13,084 nt of DNA from positions 1 through 13,084 of the forward strand of contig JAPLVT010000056.1 of NCBI GenBank assembly GCA_026396975.1. The letters run 5' to 3'. The notes beneath the pieces are model-generated. The model saw nothing but the letters and a program-made list of their open reading frames with translations. It was not told the DNA's origin and did not search any database. Shown piece after piece: positions 5,703-11,546 of this stretch. Source of the DNA: Candidatus Iainarchaeum sp. (GTDB lineage Archaea > Iainarchaeota > Iainarchaeia > Iainarchaeales > GCA-2688035). Every line of letters begins with the position of its first letter. The stretch's first letter is position 1. Position numbers and translations under genes: made by a program.

Positions 5703-8303
5703 TCAGCCTTTTCCCTCGATTCTTTGCATTACCTTTTCGTGCATGCGCCTGATGAACTGCAGCTTTCCCTCCATGCGCAAAATGTCGGCGTAGCCCGCAG
5801 CGTACAAGTTGAAAGCGAACGGGGAAGGGGAAGGGCTGTTGACTTCAACAGCCTTTATGCTGCCGCTTGTTATTCCCGCAACGACTTTTTCCGCGCCGGC
5901 GATGTCCATGAAATCCTCAAGAATCTCCCTGCGCGTTTCCTTCAGCACGGGAAAATCGTTGCCGATGCGCTTAACCGCGCTGAGCAGCAGGCGCGAGCTC
6001 ATCTGCTGCCTGCCAACGCTTTTTGTGTGCCCGCGGTAATTGCGCAGAATCATCAAAGCGCGCGTGGCGCAGTGCCTGAAGCGCCTGCTGAGCACCTCAC
6101 TTTTTTCTATAGCCAGCTCGGCAAGCGGCCGCACGCTGTTCTTTTTGAACAAGTTCAGCGCCTGCTGTACCGGCATTGTTTCACAGCTCAGCACAAAACC
6201 GTTGTCGTTCACAGTTATCTCAACGTCCTTGTGCGAAAGCCTGCCGATAAGGTAAGCGAGAACCCTGCTGAAGGCATCGTTGGTGCGCCTGCCGTAGAGC
6301 GAGTGGAAAATCGCGAAGCGCTTCCCGCTTTCGTCCGTGAAATGTTCTATCAGGATTTTTTTCTCGTTAGGAATCTGGCTGTACAAGAATTGCTCCCTGA
6401 AATAATTGTAGACGGCTTTCGTGGCGTTTTTTTCAAGGTATAAGTACTCTTCAATGAATTGCATTATTTCCTCTTTGCTTCTCTTTGCCGCGAATTTTTC
6501 TTCCATAAGCAGCCTGAAGCGCTGTATCGCGAGCGCGAGGTCGAAGGAAAGCGGCAGCATCTCGCTAACCCAGCTCGGCACTGTCGGCGGTCTCTTCTCC
6601 GCAGAAGCAACCTGCACTGTGTTGCCCCTGCTGAACCTGAAGGCATAACTCTGCCCGCCGAGGACAAAAACATCGCCTGGGCGCAGCCGTTCCGCGAAAA
6701 TCTCGTCAATCGTGCCGATGCTGTGCTCGCCAAGCTTCACCTTAATGCGCGCCTCATCGGGAATAGTGCCAACATTCGTCATGTAAAGGACGCGCGCCAT
6801 CTTGCCCCTCCTGCCGATCATTCCTGTTTCCTCGTCGAACCAGATTTTCGCGTAAACATGGCGGGTTTCAAGAGAGGTGTAATGCCCCGCTAGGTATTTT
6901 ATCACCTCGTCGAAATCGCTTTTTGCCAGGGAGCTGTAGCAGTAGCTTCCCCTCACGAGCTTTAGCAGGTCTTTTTCAAGGATTTTGTCCGCGATCGCGA
7001 TGCCGTAAATTTGCTGCGCAAGCACGTCAAGGCAGTTGCGCGGGATTATTACCTTGTCAATTTTGTACTCGAGCGCGTGCTTGAGCAGCTCGGCGCATTC
7101 TTCCAAATCATCCCTGTCAGGGACAATGATGCGCCCTTTTATTGTGTCGTGCAGCCTGTGGCCGCTCCTTCCGATGCGCTGCAGCGCCCTCGCGATGCTT
7201 TTCGGGGAGCCGAGCAGCACAACCAAGTCGATGAAGCCGATGTCAATGCCAAGCTCGAGCGATGTGCTGCTCACGACGCATTTGAGCTTTCCTTCCTTCA
7301 GCCGCTGCTCAACATTGAGCCGCTTTTCCCTGCTGATGCTGCTGTGGTGAGCGTCAAGGTTGCCGCTGCTGTAGTCCTGCGGGAACAGTTCCTTGAGGTT
7401 GTGGACAACGCGCTCAGTGGCGGAGCGGGTGTTTGTGAAAACAAGAGTTGTTTTGTGCGATTGGATGAGTTGGTGCAGTGTTTCATACAATTTCTGCTGA
7501 ACCTGCCCAGCGGTTGTGTCAATGAGGTTCGGCAGCGGGCTTATTACCTTGAGGTCGAGCTTTTTGAGGAAGCGAACATCGACTATTTTGCACGACCTTG
7601 CTTCCTTTTCGTTTTTCATGCCGGCCAAAAACTTGGCTATTTCTTCCAGCGGGGAGATAGTGGCGCTAAGCCCGATTCTGCAAACGCCAGAGTTCTGCGC
7701 CTGCAGGCGCTCGAGGCTCAGGCTGAGGTGCACGCCCCGTTTGTTTTCCGCCAACGAGTGTATTTCGTCTACAATGACCCACTTGATTTCACGCAGGTGC
7801 TCTATGAACCGCGAGCTGTTCAGCAAAATCGCGAAGCTTTCAGGGGTTGTGATGAGGATGTGCGGCGGCTTGCGCAGCTGCTTGCTTCTCTCGCGCGCGG
7901 GCGTGTCGCCTGTCCGCACGGCAATCCTGAAATCAATGTCCTTGTTTATTTTTGCCCCTGCTTTTTTTATTTCCTGCAAAGGCTCGTTGAGGTTTCGCTC
8001 GATGTCGTTGCTCAGCGCCCTCAGGGGAGAGATGTAAAGGCAGTAAATCTTGTCCTCGAGCGCGCCGGCGTCGGAAAGAGTGATAAGCTCGTTGAGGACT
8101 GCAGTGAATGCCGCGAGTGTTTTGCCGGTTCCCGTGGGCGCGCTGATTAGAGTGTTCTGCAGGCCGTGGATGTTAAGGATTGCGTAGCGCTGAGGCTCCG
8201 TGAAGCTGCCAAAGCGCCATTTGAACCATGCCCCGAGCAGCGGGTGCAGCGCCTTGAAGATTTCAGGGTCGCTGTGCTTCTCTTCCTGGAATTCTATCCC
8301 CAT
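5703..8303 (-). CDS. lhr: Lhr-type superfamily 2 ATP-dependent helicase
   Basis: An 866-aa helicase matching the Lhr core: two RecA-like domains, a winged helix and the Lhr-specific C-terminal domain. Lhr proteins translocate 3'-5' on single-stranded DNA or RNA and unwind hybrids; archaeal members are linked to repair and RNA handling. Motifs in order are Q38, motif I APTGTGKT (55-62), Ia SPLRAL (92-97), TTPES (152-156), II DEIH (179-182), III SAT (213-215), IV LVFTNTRSATE (287-297), V SSTSLELGID (345-354) and VI QRIGRSGHR (375-383). The Lhr-specific part follows, with GMIGRRGKMARVLYMTNVG and the usual GDVFVLGG (about residues 480-560). Length fits an archaeal Lhr without extra domains. A TATA-like block (8312-8329) implies a leaderless or very short-leader mRNA from the ATG at 8303. 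Confidence 0.95.
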   Translation of the reverse strand: MGIEFQEEKHSDPEIFKALHPLLGAWFKWRFGSFTEPQRYAILNIHGLQNTLISAPTGTGKTLAAFTAVLNELITLSDAGALEDKIYCLYISPLRALSNDIERNLNEPLQEIKKAGAKINKDIDFRIAVRTGDTPARERSKQLRKPPHILITTPESFAILLNSSRFIEHLREIKWVIVDEIHSLAENKRGVHLSLSLERLQAQNSGVCRIGLSATISPLEEIAKFLAGMKNEKEARSCKIVDVRFLKKLDLKVISPLPNLIDTTAGQVQQKLYETLHQLIQSHKTTLVFTNTRSATERVVHNLKELFPQDYSSGNLDAHHSSISREKRLNVEQRLKEGKLKCVVSSTSLELGIDIGFIDLVVLLGSPKSIARALQRIGRSGHRLHDTIKGRIIVPDRDDLEECAELLKHALEYKIDKVIIPRNCLDVLAQQIYGIAIADKILEKDLLKLVRGSYCYSSLAKSDFDEVIKYLAGHYTSLETRHVYAKIWFDEETGMIGRRGKMARVLYMTNVGTIPDEARIKVKLGEHSIGTIDEIFAERLRPGDVFVLGGQSYAFRFSRGNTVQVASAEKRPPTVPSWVSEMLPLSFDLALAIQRFRLLMEEKFAAKRSKEEIMQFIEEYLYLEKNATKAVYNYFREQFLYSQIPNEKKILIEHFTDESGKRFAIFHSLYGRRTNDAFSRVLAYLIGRLSHKDVEITVNDNGFVLSCETMPVQQALNLFKKNSVRPLAELAIEKSEVLSRRFRHCATRALMILRNYRGHTKSVGRQQMSSRLLLSAVKRIGNDFPVLKETRREILEDFMDIAGAEKVVAGITSGSIKAVEVNSPSPSPFAFNLYAAGYADILRMEGKLQFIRRMHEKVMQRIEGKG

Positions 8304-8311
8304 AAAAACAA

Positions 8312-8329
8312 CCTAAATATGTATACATA
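8312..8329 (-). promoter_or_regulatory. Promoter of lhr
   Basis: A palindromic ATGTATACAT block on the minus strand lies about 22 bases before the lhr ATG, so transcription would begin at or next to the start codon. TTTAGG, closer to the ATG, is a weak SD candidate. The palindrome could also be an operator. Confidence 0.45.
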
Positions 8330-8372
8330 ACAAGGGGTGTTATTTTTGCGATAACAAGAAGTAAAATAGCAA

Positions 8373-8398
8373 GCGGTTAAAAATGCAGGCGGTTAAAA
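8373..8398. repeat. Direct repeat GCGGTTAAAA, two copies
   Basis: Identical 10-base copies at 8373-8382 and 8389-8398, offset by 16 bases. The TTAAAA part resembles a TATA box on the plus strand. The role is unknown. Together with the elements at 8399-8466 and 8506-8627, this is what I see in the 395-base gene-poor stretch 8304-8698. Confidence 0.4.
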
Positions 8399-8466
8399 GC
8401 ATCGCGGCAATGCTGGAGATTGAAAAGCCGGGCGGTTGAGCGCAAGCTGGCCCGTGGCGGCGATGC
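8399..8466. other. Possible folded element, strand unclear
   Basis: GCATCGC (8399-8405) pairs with GCGATGC (8460-8466). Inside, CGGGC (8429-8433) pairs with GCCCG (8450-8454), and AGC-GCAA-GCT (8439-8448) gives a GNRA-type loop if read on the plus strand. On the minus strand the outer stem is followed by TTTT. Stems are short and signals are mixed, so this may be chance. Confidence 0.25.
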
Positions 8467-8505
8467 GGTCTGCAACAAAAAATTAGCCCGATGGGAAGAA
8501 GCGTT

Positions 8506-8627
8506 AAAAAAGTGGAGATGGTCTTTTTTTCAAGCGACCGAAACCTTTTTCACAACCCTTAAGCCGGGTGAGCTTGTTCGGTCTGCTTTTTTTGAATTGA
8601 TGCCTTTACAGTTATTAAACCATCTCC
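8506..8627 (-). ncRNA. Candidate structured non-coding RNA of about 115-120 nt, family not recognised
   Basis: On the minus strand a terminal stem of 11 pairs joins 8627-8617 with 8524-8514: ten Watson-Crick pairs plus one U-G at 8618/8523, which would be an A-C mismatch on the plus strand. Inside, 8588-8577 pairs with 8542-8532 over 11 pairs with a single bulged A at 8584. An apical part can form CCC/GGG and ACAA/UUGU pairs around a GGCUUAA loop. A TATA-like TTTAAATA (8654-8647) places the predicted start at about 8624, at the stem's 5' end. A T6 run (8511-8506) starts two bases after the stem's 3' end. Promoter, closed fold and terminator thus agree on strand and ends. It is not an obvious tRNA, 5S, SRP, RNase P or box C/D RNA. 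Confidence 0.6.
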
Positions 8628-8646
8628 GAGTAGAGTACAGATTTTT

Positions 8647-8656
8647 TATTTAAAAA
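8647..8656 (-). promoter_or_regulatory. TATA box of the candidate ncRNA
   Basis: TTTTTAAATA on the minus strand. Its TTTAAATA core is centred near 8650, about 23-26 bases before the first base of the RNA's terminal stem, the normal archaeal spacing. Confidence 0.5.
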
Positions 8657-8690
8657 GCTTTGCGGAACTGCGGTTAGTGAAAAGGTGAAG

Positions 8691-8698
8691 AAAAAAAA
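8691..8698 (-). terminator. T-run after the small membrane protein
   Basis: Eight T directly after the TGA of the small membrane protein on the minus strand. It would separate that gene from the ncRNA downstream. Confidence 0.55.
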
Positions 8699-8863
8699 TC
8701 AACCCTTGACGAACAGCAGTATGGCGATTGCCAGAAAGAGGAATCCGGTGAAGCTCATGTAAGGGTCAAGAACATTCGCCGGCGCCGGCAGGCTCCGCGG
8801 GATAAAGCTCCCGATGCTCAAGCCAAGCATCAGCATTCCGACCATGTGGTTGTTCTCGCTCAT
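8699..8863 (-). CDS. Small two-helix membrane protein, uncharacterised (54 aa)
   Basis: A short gene with good signals. The ATG at 8863 has an SD-like AGGGTG (8874-8869) five bases upstream and a TTTTAATATA box (8910-8901) giving a start near 8879; a T8 run follows the stop. The product has two hydrophobic segments, MVGMLMLGLSIGSFI (7-21) and FTGFLFLAIAILLFV (38-52), joined by a Pro-rich loop (PRSLPAPANVLDP, 22-34), and ends in KG. The topology is probably a membrane hairpin. I do not recognise a family. It lies downstream of the Lrp/AsnC gene on the same strand but has its own promoter. Confidence 0.75.
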   Translation of the reverse strand: MSENNHMVGMLMLGLSIGSFIPRSLPAPANVLDPYMSFTGFLFLAIAILLFVKG

Positions 8864-8900
8864 AATAGCACCCTAAAGCAGCATAGAATAAGCGCAAACT

Positions 8901-8910
8901 TATATTAAAA
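8901..8910 (-). promoter_or_regulatory. TATA box of the small membrane protein gene
   Basis: TTTTAATATA on the minus strand, centred at 8905, between the Lrp/AsnC stop and the small gene. It predicts a 16-base leader that contains the AGGGTG SD. Confidence 0.6.
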
Positions 8911-8931
8911 CCTTTTTCAGCGGCGCTTGAC

Positions 8932-9342
8932 TTAGGTCTTCTTTACAATCAGGAAGCTTTCTGTTTCAAGCACGCCGTTAATCGACCTGATTCTGTCCAG
9001 CAGCCTGTTGAGGTCTCTCGCGCTTGGCGCGTCGAGAATGCAGAAAACGTCGAAGTGCCCTGTCACCTCGAAAACCGGCATGAGCGAGTTGAGCTCCTTT
9101 ACCTTTTCAACGACAGCAGCAGTGCTTTTGGGCCTGCATTTTATTGCGACAATGCTCTCAAAAACGAACTTGCTGTCCAGCAGCACAGTGAAAGCCCTAA
9201 TGATTCCTTTCGCTTTAAGGCGTGCAACGCGCTTGCGCACAGTGCTCTCGCTGACGTGCAGTTTTTTCGCGATCCCAAGGAAAGGGGTACGGCTGTTCTC
9301 GCGCAGGAAACGCAGAATGTGAAAATCAGTCTGGTCAAGCAT
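8932..9342 (-). CDS. Lrp/AsnC-family transcriptional regulator
   Basis: A 136-aa feast/famine regulator. The N-terminal winged HTH (about 1-50) starts MLDQTDFHILRFLREN and contains the recognition helix region in LHVSESTVRKRVARLKAKGII (28-48). The C-terminal RAM/AsnC ligand-binding domain (about 60-135) includes IVAIKCRP (64-71), FEVTGHFDVFCIL (91-103) and the closing GVLETESFLIVKK. Members bind DNA as dimers or octamers and often sense amino acids; the effector here is unknown. The frame is open to 9384, but the ATG at 9342 is the family start and lies 26-30 bases after a TTTTTTAA box (9375-9368), indicating a leaderless mRNA. The neighbouring prs gene has a separate promoter. Confidence 0.92.
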   Translation of the reverse strand: MLDQTDFHILRFLRENSRTPFLGIAKKLHVSESTVRKRVARLKAKGIIRAFTVLLDSKFVFESIVAIKCRPKSTAAVVEKVKELNSLMPVFEVTGHFDVFCILDAPSARDLNRLLDRIRSINGVLETESFLIVKKT

Positions 9343-9367
9343 AACAAAAACAGTTGTGCGAAAAGCG

Positions 9368-9375
9368 TTAAAAAA
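9368..9375 (-). promoter_or_regulatory. TATA box of the Lrp/AsnC gene
   Basis: TTTTTTAA on the minus strand, centred near 9371, predicts transcription from about 9345, three bases before the ATG at 9342. It supports that ATG over the longer open frame. Confidence 0.5.
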
Positions 9376-9402
9376 CAGTCGCAAAAATACGGAATTCGCT
9401 TA

Positions 9403-9418
9403 CACGGCAAAAAGGCCG
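9403..9418 (-). terminator. Weak hairpin and T-run after the PRPP synthetase gene
   Basis: CGGC, loop CTTTTT, GCCG on the minus strand directly after the prs stop. The stem is only four pairs, with five T in the loop, so it is a weak terminator candidate. Confidence 0.3.
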
Positions 9419-9419
9419 C

Positions 9420-10346
9420 TTATTCAAACAGCGCAGTTATGCTTTCGTTGTTGTGGATGCGCTTTATTGCCTCGCCGAAAAGGTCCGAAACTCCCAGCAC
9501 GCTGATTTTTTTGCATTTGCGGGCGCCGTTGCCGGGAACAGTGTCTGTTACTATTACCTGGTCGATGGCGCATTTTTCTATGCGCTCTACGGCAGGCCCG
9601 CTGAACAGGCCGTGCGAGGCGCACACTATTATCTTTTTGCCGCCTTCCTCGCTCAGGATGTCGGCTGCGGCGCAAATCGTGCCAGCTGTGTCAATCATGT
9701 CGTCGAACATAACGCAGTTCTTTCCTTTCACGTCGCCGATTATGTTGAGCGCCTTTGCCTCGCCGTGCTTTGGGCGCGCCTTGTTTATTATCGCAACGTC
9801 AACGCCGAGCTTGTTCGCGACCTTGGTGCTGTTCTTCGCGCTGCCGGCGTCCGGAGCAACTACTACAATTTCCCCGAGCTTCATTTCCTTTATTTTCTCC
9901 ATCAGCTTGATGTTGGCGGTAAGGTTGTCCACTGGCATGTTGAAGAAGCCCTGTATCTGCCCGCTGTGCAAATCCATTGTAATTATGCGGTCGGCGCCTG
10001 CTGTTTCCAGAAGGTCTGCGGTGAGCTTGGCTGTAATCGGCTCGCGTGAGGCTGCTTTCCTGTCCTGCCGCGCGTAACCGTAATATGGGATTACTGCCGT
10101 GATGCGCGCTGCGCTGGCCCTCTTGGCGGCATCGATCATTATCAGCAGTTCCATCAGGTTTTCGCTGACTGGGTTGCTGGTGCTCTGCACGAGGAAAACG
10201 TCCCTGCCCCTGATGTTCTCGAGGAAGCGCACGTACTGCTCGCCGTCGCTGAAGCGCTTTATTTCTATTGCGCCGAGCGTGGTGTTAAGGTAAGCCGCGA
10301 TTTCTTTTGCGAGCGAAGCGTTGCTGCTGCCGCTGAAAATCCGCAT
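9420..10346 (-). CDS. prs: Ribose-phosphate pyrophosphokinase (PRPP synthetase), class I-like
   Basis: Makes PRPP from ribose 5-phosphate and ATP for purine, pyrimidine, His and Trp synthesis. The 308-aa protein shows RFSDGEQYVRF (31-41), NLMELLIMIDAAKRASAARITAVIPYYGYARQDRK (63-97), the flexible loop region ending SREPITAK (100-107), MDLHSGQIQGFF (124-135, catalytic-loop His127) and the ribose-5-phosphate-binding DDMIDTAGT (215-223). This reads much more like bacterial class I enzymes than the shorter archaeal type. The start is ATG 10346, with an SD-like AGGGT six bases upstream; the frame also opens at TTG 10361. A TATA box at 10394-10402 predicts a leader of about 25 bases. An inverted repeat lies across the predicted transcription start. 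Confidence 0.95.
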   Translation of the reverse strand: MRIFSGSSNASLAKEIAAYLNTTLGAIEIKRFSDGEQYVRFLENIRGRDVFLVQSTSNPVSENLMELLIMIDAAKRASAARITAVIPYYGYARQDRKAASREPITAKLTADLLETAGADRIITMDLHSGQIQGFFNMPVDNLTANIKLMEKIKEMKLGEIVVVAPDAGSAKNSTKVANKLGVDVAIINKARPKHGEAKALNIIGDVKGKNCVMFDDMIDTAGTICAAADILSEEGGKKIIVCASHGLFSGPAVERIEKCAIDQVIVTDTVPGNGARKCKKISVLGVSDLFGEAIKRIHNNESITALFE

Positions 10347-10367
10347 CTCATGACCCTGCAAGAAAAA

Positions 10368-10386
10368 GCCCCAAAAAACAAGGGGC
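10368..10386 (-). promoter_or_regulatory. Inverted repeat at the prs transcription start
   Basis: GCCCC and GGGGC arms with a 9-base spacer, followed by five T on the minus strand. It straddles the predicted prs start site (about 10371), so it is more likely an operator-like site than a full terminator. Had transcription begun further upstream it could act as an attenuator. Confidence 0.3.
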
Positions 10387-10393
10387 GAATTTG

Positions 10394-10402
10394 TTTTAAA
10401 AA
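10394..10402 (-). promoter_or_regulatory. TATA box of prs
   Basis: TTTTTAAAA on the minus strand, centred near 10398, predicts transcription from about 10371 and a short leader carrying the AGGGT SD. Confidence 0.55.
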
Positions 10403-10438
10403 GCTAATTGTTAGGCGCGCGGACTGCTTGGGAAAAAG

Positions 10439-10451
10439 AATTTAAACCCGA
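10439..10451 (+). promoter_or_regulatory. TATA box of the two-frame gene
   Basis: AATTTAAACCCGA, with TTTAAA at 10441-10446, lies 26 bases (box centre to ATG) before the ATG at 10470, so the mRNA should be leaderless. The identical 13 bases occur at 1622-1634. Confidence 0.5.
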
Positions 10452-10469
10452 GGTGTTTAGAATTCTATT

Positions 10470-10637
10470 ATGCCTGAACGCAATGACATGATAGAGCAGG
10501 AACTGCGGGGCCTTGAGGCGATTGTCGCAGACCCCCGGCTGCCCCCTAGGGTAAAGATGGAAGCAATCAGGGGTTATGAGCGCACGCTTAGCGAGCGGGT
10601 TGGCATAACCCTTAGGGCAATGCAGGGGGTGGGGTAG
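10470..10637 (+). CDS. Uncharacterised 55-aa protein, or zero-frame part of a longer frameshifted product
   Basis: Translated by hand from ATG 10470. It begins MPERNDMIEQELRGLEAIVA and ends RAMQGVG before TAG 10635. The charged, Leu/Arg/Glu-rich sequence with only one Pro pair (PP at 25-26) suggests a small helical protein. A well-placed TATA box supports transcription and a leaderless start. The -1 frame is open from 10616 to 10825 and has no usable start codon of its own. The last sense codon before the stop sits in G-GGG-TAG, where a tRNA could slip back one base and re-pair fully; the joined product would be 118 aa. I do not recognise either half. Confidence 0.5.
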   Translation: MPERNDMIEQELRGLEAIVADPRLPPRVKMEAIRGYERTLSERVGITLRAMQGVG

Positions 10638-10825
10638 CCTGGAGGCGATTTTTCGCAAGGTATGTTAACCAGCATTTTCATGTAAAGAGGCAGCATAAGC
10701 AAAACCTGCGCCGGCTTGCGATAAAGCGGGATGCCAAGAGAAGGCTGAATGCGAAAAAAGCGTTGGTAAGGTTCAGGCCGCCCAAGCGCGGGGCAAGGGT
10801 GCTTTTTGGAATAAAAAAAATATGA
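10634..10825 (+). other. Open -1 frame continuing the gene at 10470 (63 codons, very basic)
   Basis: This frame reads VAWRRFFARYVNQHFH (first 16 residues), then a Lys/Arg-rich stretch, and ends LFGIKKI before TGA 10823. It has no ATG, GTG or TTG near its beginning, so it is expressed only if ribosomes shift from the upstream frame, or if the G-run at 10625-10634 carries an indel (real or assembly). Sharply basic composition, unlike the acidic first half, suggests RNA or DNA contact. It could also be a decayed gene end. Its last bases overlap the T-run terminator of the convergent rubrerythrin gene. Confidence 0.4.
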
Positions 10826-10830
10826 AAAAA
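10812..10830 (-). terminator. T-run terminator of rubrerythrin
   Basis: On the minus strand, six T (10830-10825) then eight T (10820-10813) within 30 bases of the rubrerythrin stop, without a strong hairpin, the usual archaeal pattern. Confidence 0.6.
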
Positions 10831-10838
10831 TTGGCGGC

Positions 10839-11417
10839 TTAGTAGTTCTCCGCCAATACCTCGTAGAATGCCTGCGGGTGCCCGCACGCAGGGCACACTT
10901 TTGGCGCTTCTTTTCCCTCGAAAATGTAACCGCAGTTCAGGCAGTGCCATTTCACAGCATTGGCTTTCTTGAAAACAGTTCCCTTCGAAACGTTTTCTAT
11001 TAGCTTCCTGTACCTGCCTTCGTGGAAGCGCTCTACCTTTGCGATTTCCTCGAAGCTTGATGCTATTTCGGGAAAGCCCTCTTCTTTCGCAACGCGGGCG
11101 AAATCTGGGTAAAGCGTGCCCCATTCCATTTTTTCCCCTGCGGCAGCTTCCTCGAGGTTGCTTTTCGTGCCCTTTATCATTCCCGCGGGATAAGCCGCGG
11201 CAATCTGAACGTCGCCGCCTTCCAGGTATTTGAAGAAAATCTTCGCGTGCTCTTTCTCGTTTTCCGCTGTTTCCGCGAAAATGTTCGCTATCTGCTCAAA
11301 GCCCTCTTTCCTAGCGGCAGAGGCGAAATAAGTGTATCTGTTGCGCGCCTGGCTCTCGCCTGCGAAAGCCTTCAGGAGATTCTGCTCGGTTTTAGTGCCC
11401 TTCAATGGTTTTGCCAT
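10839..11417 (-). CDS. rbr: Rubrerythrin
   Basis: A 192-aa peroxide-reducing diiron protein of oxidative defence. The four-helix ferritin-like domain (about 1-145) has AGESQARNRY (E21), AENEKEHAKIFF (E54, H57), an EKMEWGTLYPDFARVA segment (E98) and VERFHEGRY (E129, H132). The C-terminal rubredoxin-like domain has C159 and C162 (CLNC) and C175 and C178 (CPAC), with the usual KWHCLNCGY and CPACGHP context. Where many rubrerythrins have a second Glu in the third helix (ExxE), this one reads E98-W-G-T101. ATG 11417 is preceded by an AGGGGG SD (seven T between); the frame extends to 11441. The promoter is shared in position with enolase. Confidence 0.96.
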   Translation of the reverse strand: MAKPLKGTKTEQNLLKAFAGESQARNRYTYFASAARKEGFEQIANIFAETAENEKEHAKIFFKYLEGGDVQIAAAYPAGMIKGTKSNLEEAAAGEKMEWGTLYPDFARVAKEEGFPEIASSFEEIAKVERFHEGRYRKLIENVSKGTVFKKANAVKWHCLNCGYIFEGKEAPKVCPACGHPQAFYEVLAENY

Positions 11418-11474
11418 AAAAAAACCCCCTAACAAGAACAATGCCTTGTGCCCAGAATCGTTTTGTGAAAATAG

Positions 11475-11484
11475 TTTTATAAAA
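11475..11484. promoter_or_regulatory. Symmetric TATA box between rubrerythrin and enolase
   Basis: TTTTATAAAA is a perfect palindrome. It predicts starts near 11453 (minus, rubrerythrin, about 36-base leader) and 11506 (plus, enolase, about 41-base leader). Both leaders contain an SD, unlike the leaderless genes nearby. Confidence 0.55.
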
Positions 11485-11546
11485 TATTGTTTGGCTCAAA
11501 ATTAGTAACTCGATTGCTTGGCGGCAAATTCTTGGTGGTGGAAAAA

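Noticed and set aside
7011..8150. A 379-codon open frame on the plus strand opposite lhr
   Set aside because: It is a shadow of the helicase gene, in GC-rich codons that leave opposite frames open. The helicase motifs are intact on the minus strand.
8420..8653. A 77-codon open frame on the plus strand in the lhr upstream gap
   Set aside because: It starts with TTG without an SD, runs across the whole ncRNA candidate and its promoter, and has no recognisable features.
9055..10077. A 340-codon plus-strand frame spanning the Lrp/AsnC and prs genes
   Set aside because: It crosses two well-supported genes and their intergenic promoter on the opposite strand, so it is a shadow.
10678..11124. A 148-codon minus-strand frame overlapping the rubrerythrin end and the two-frame gene
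   Set aside because: It is in another frame of rubrerythrin and shows no domain; rubrerythrin is complete with both metal-binding regions.
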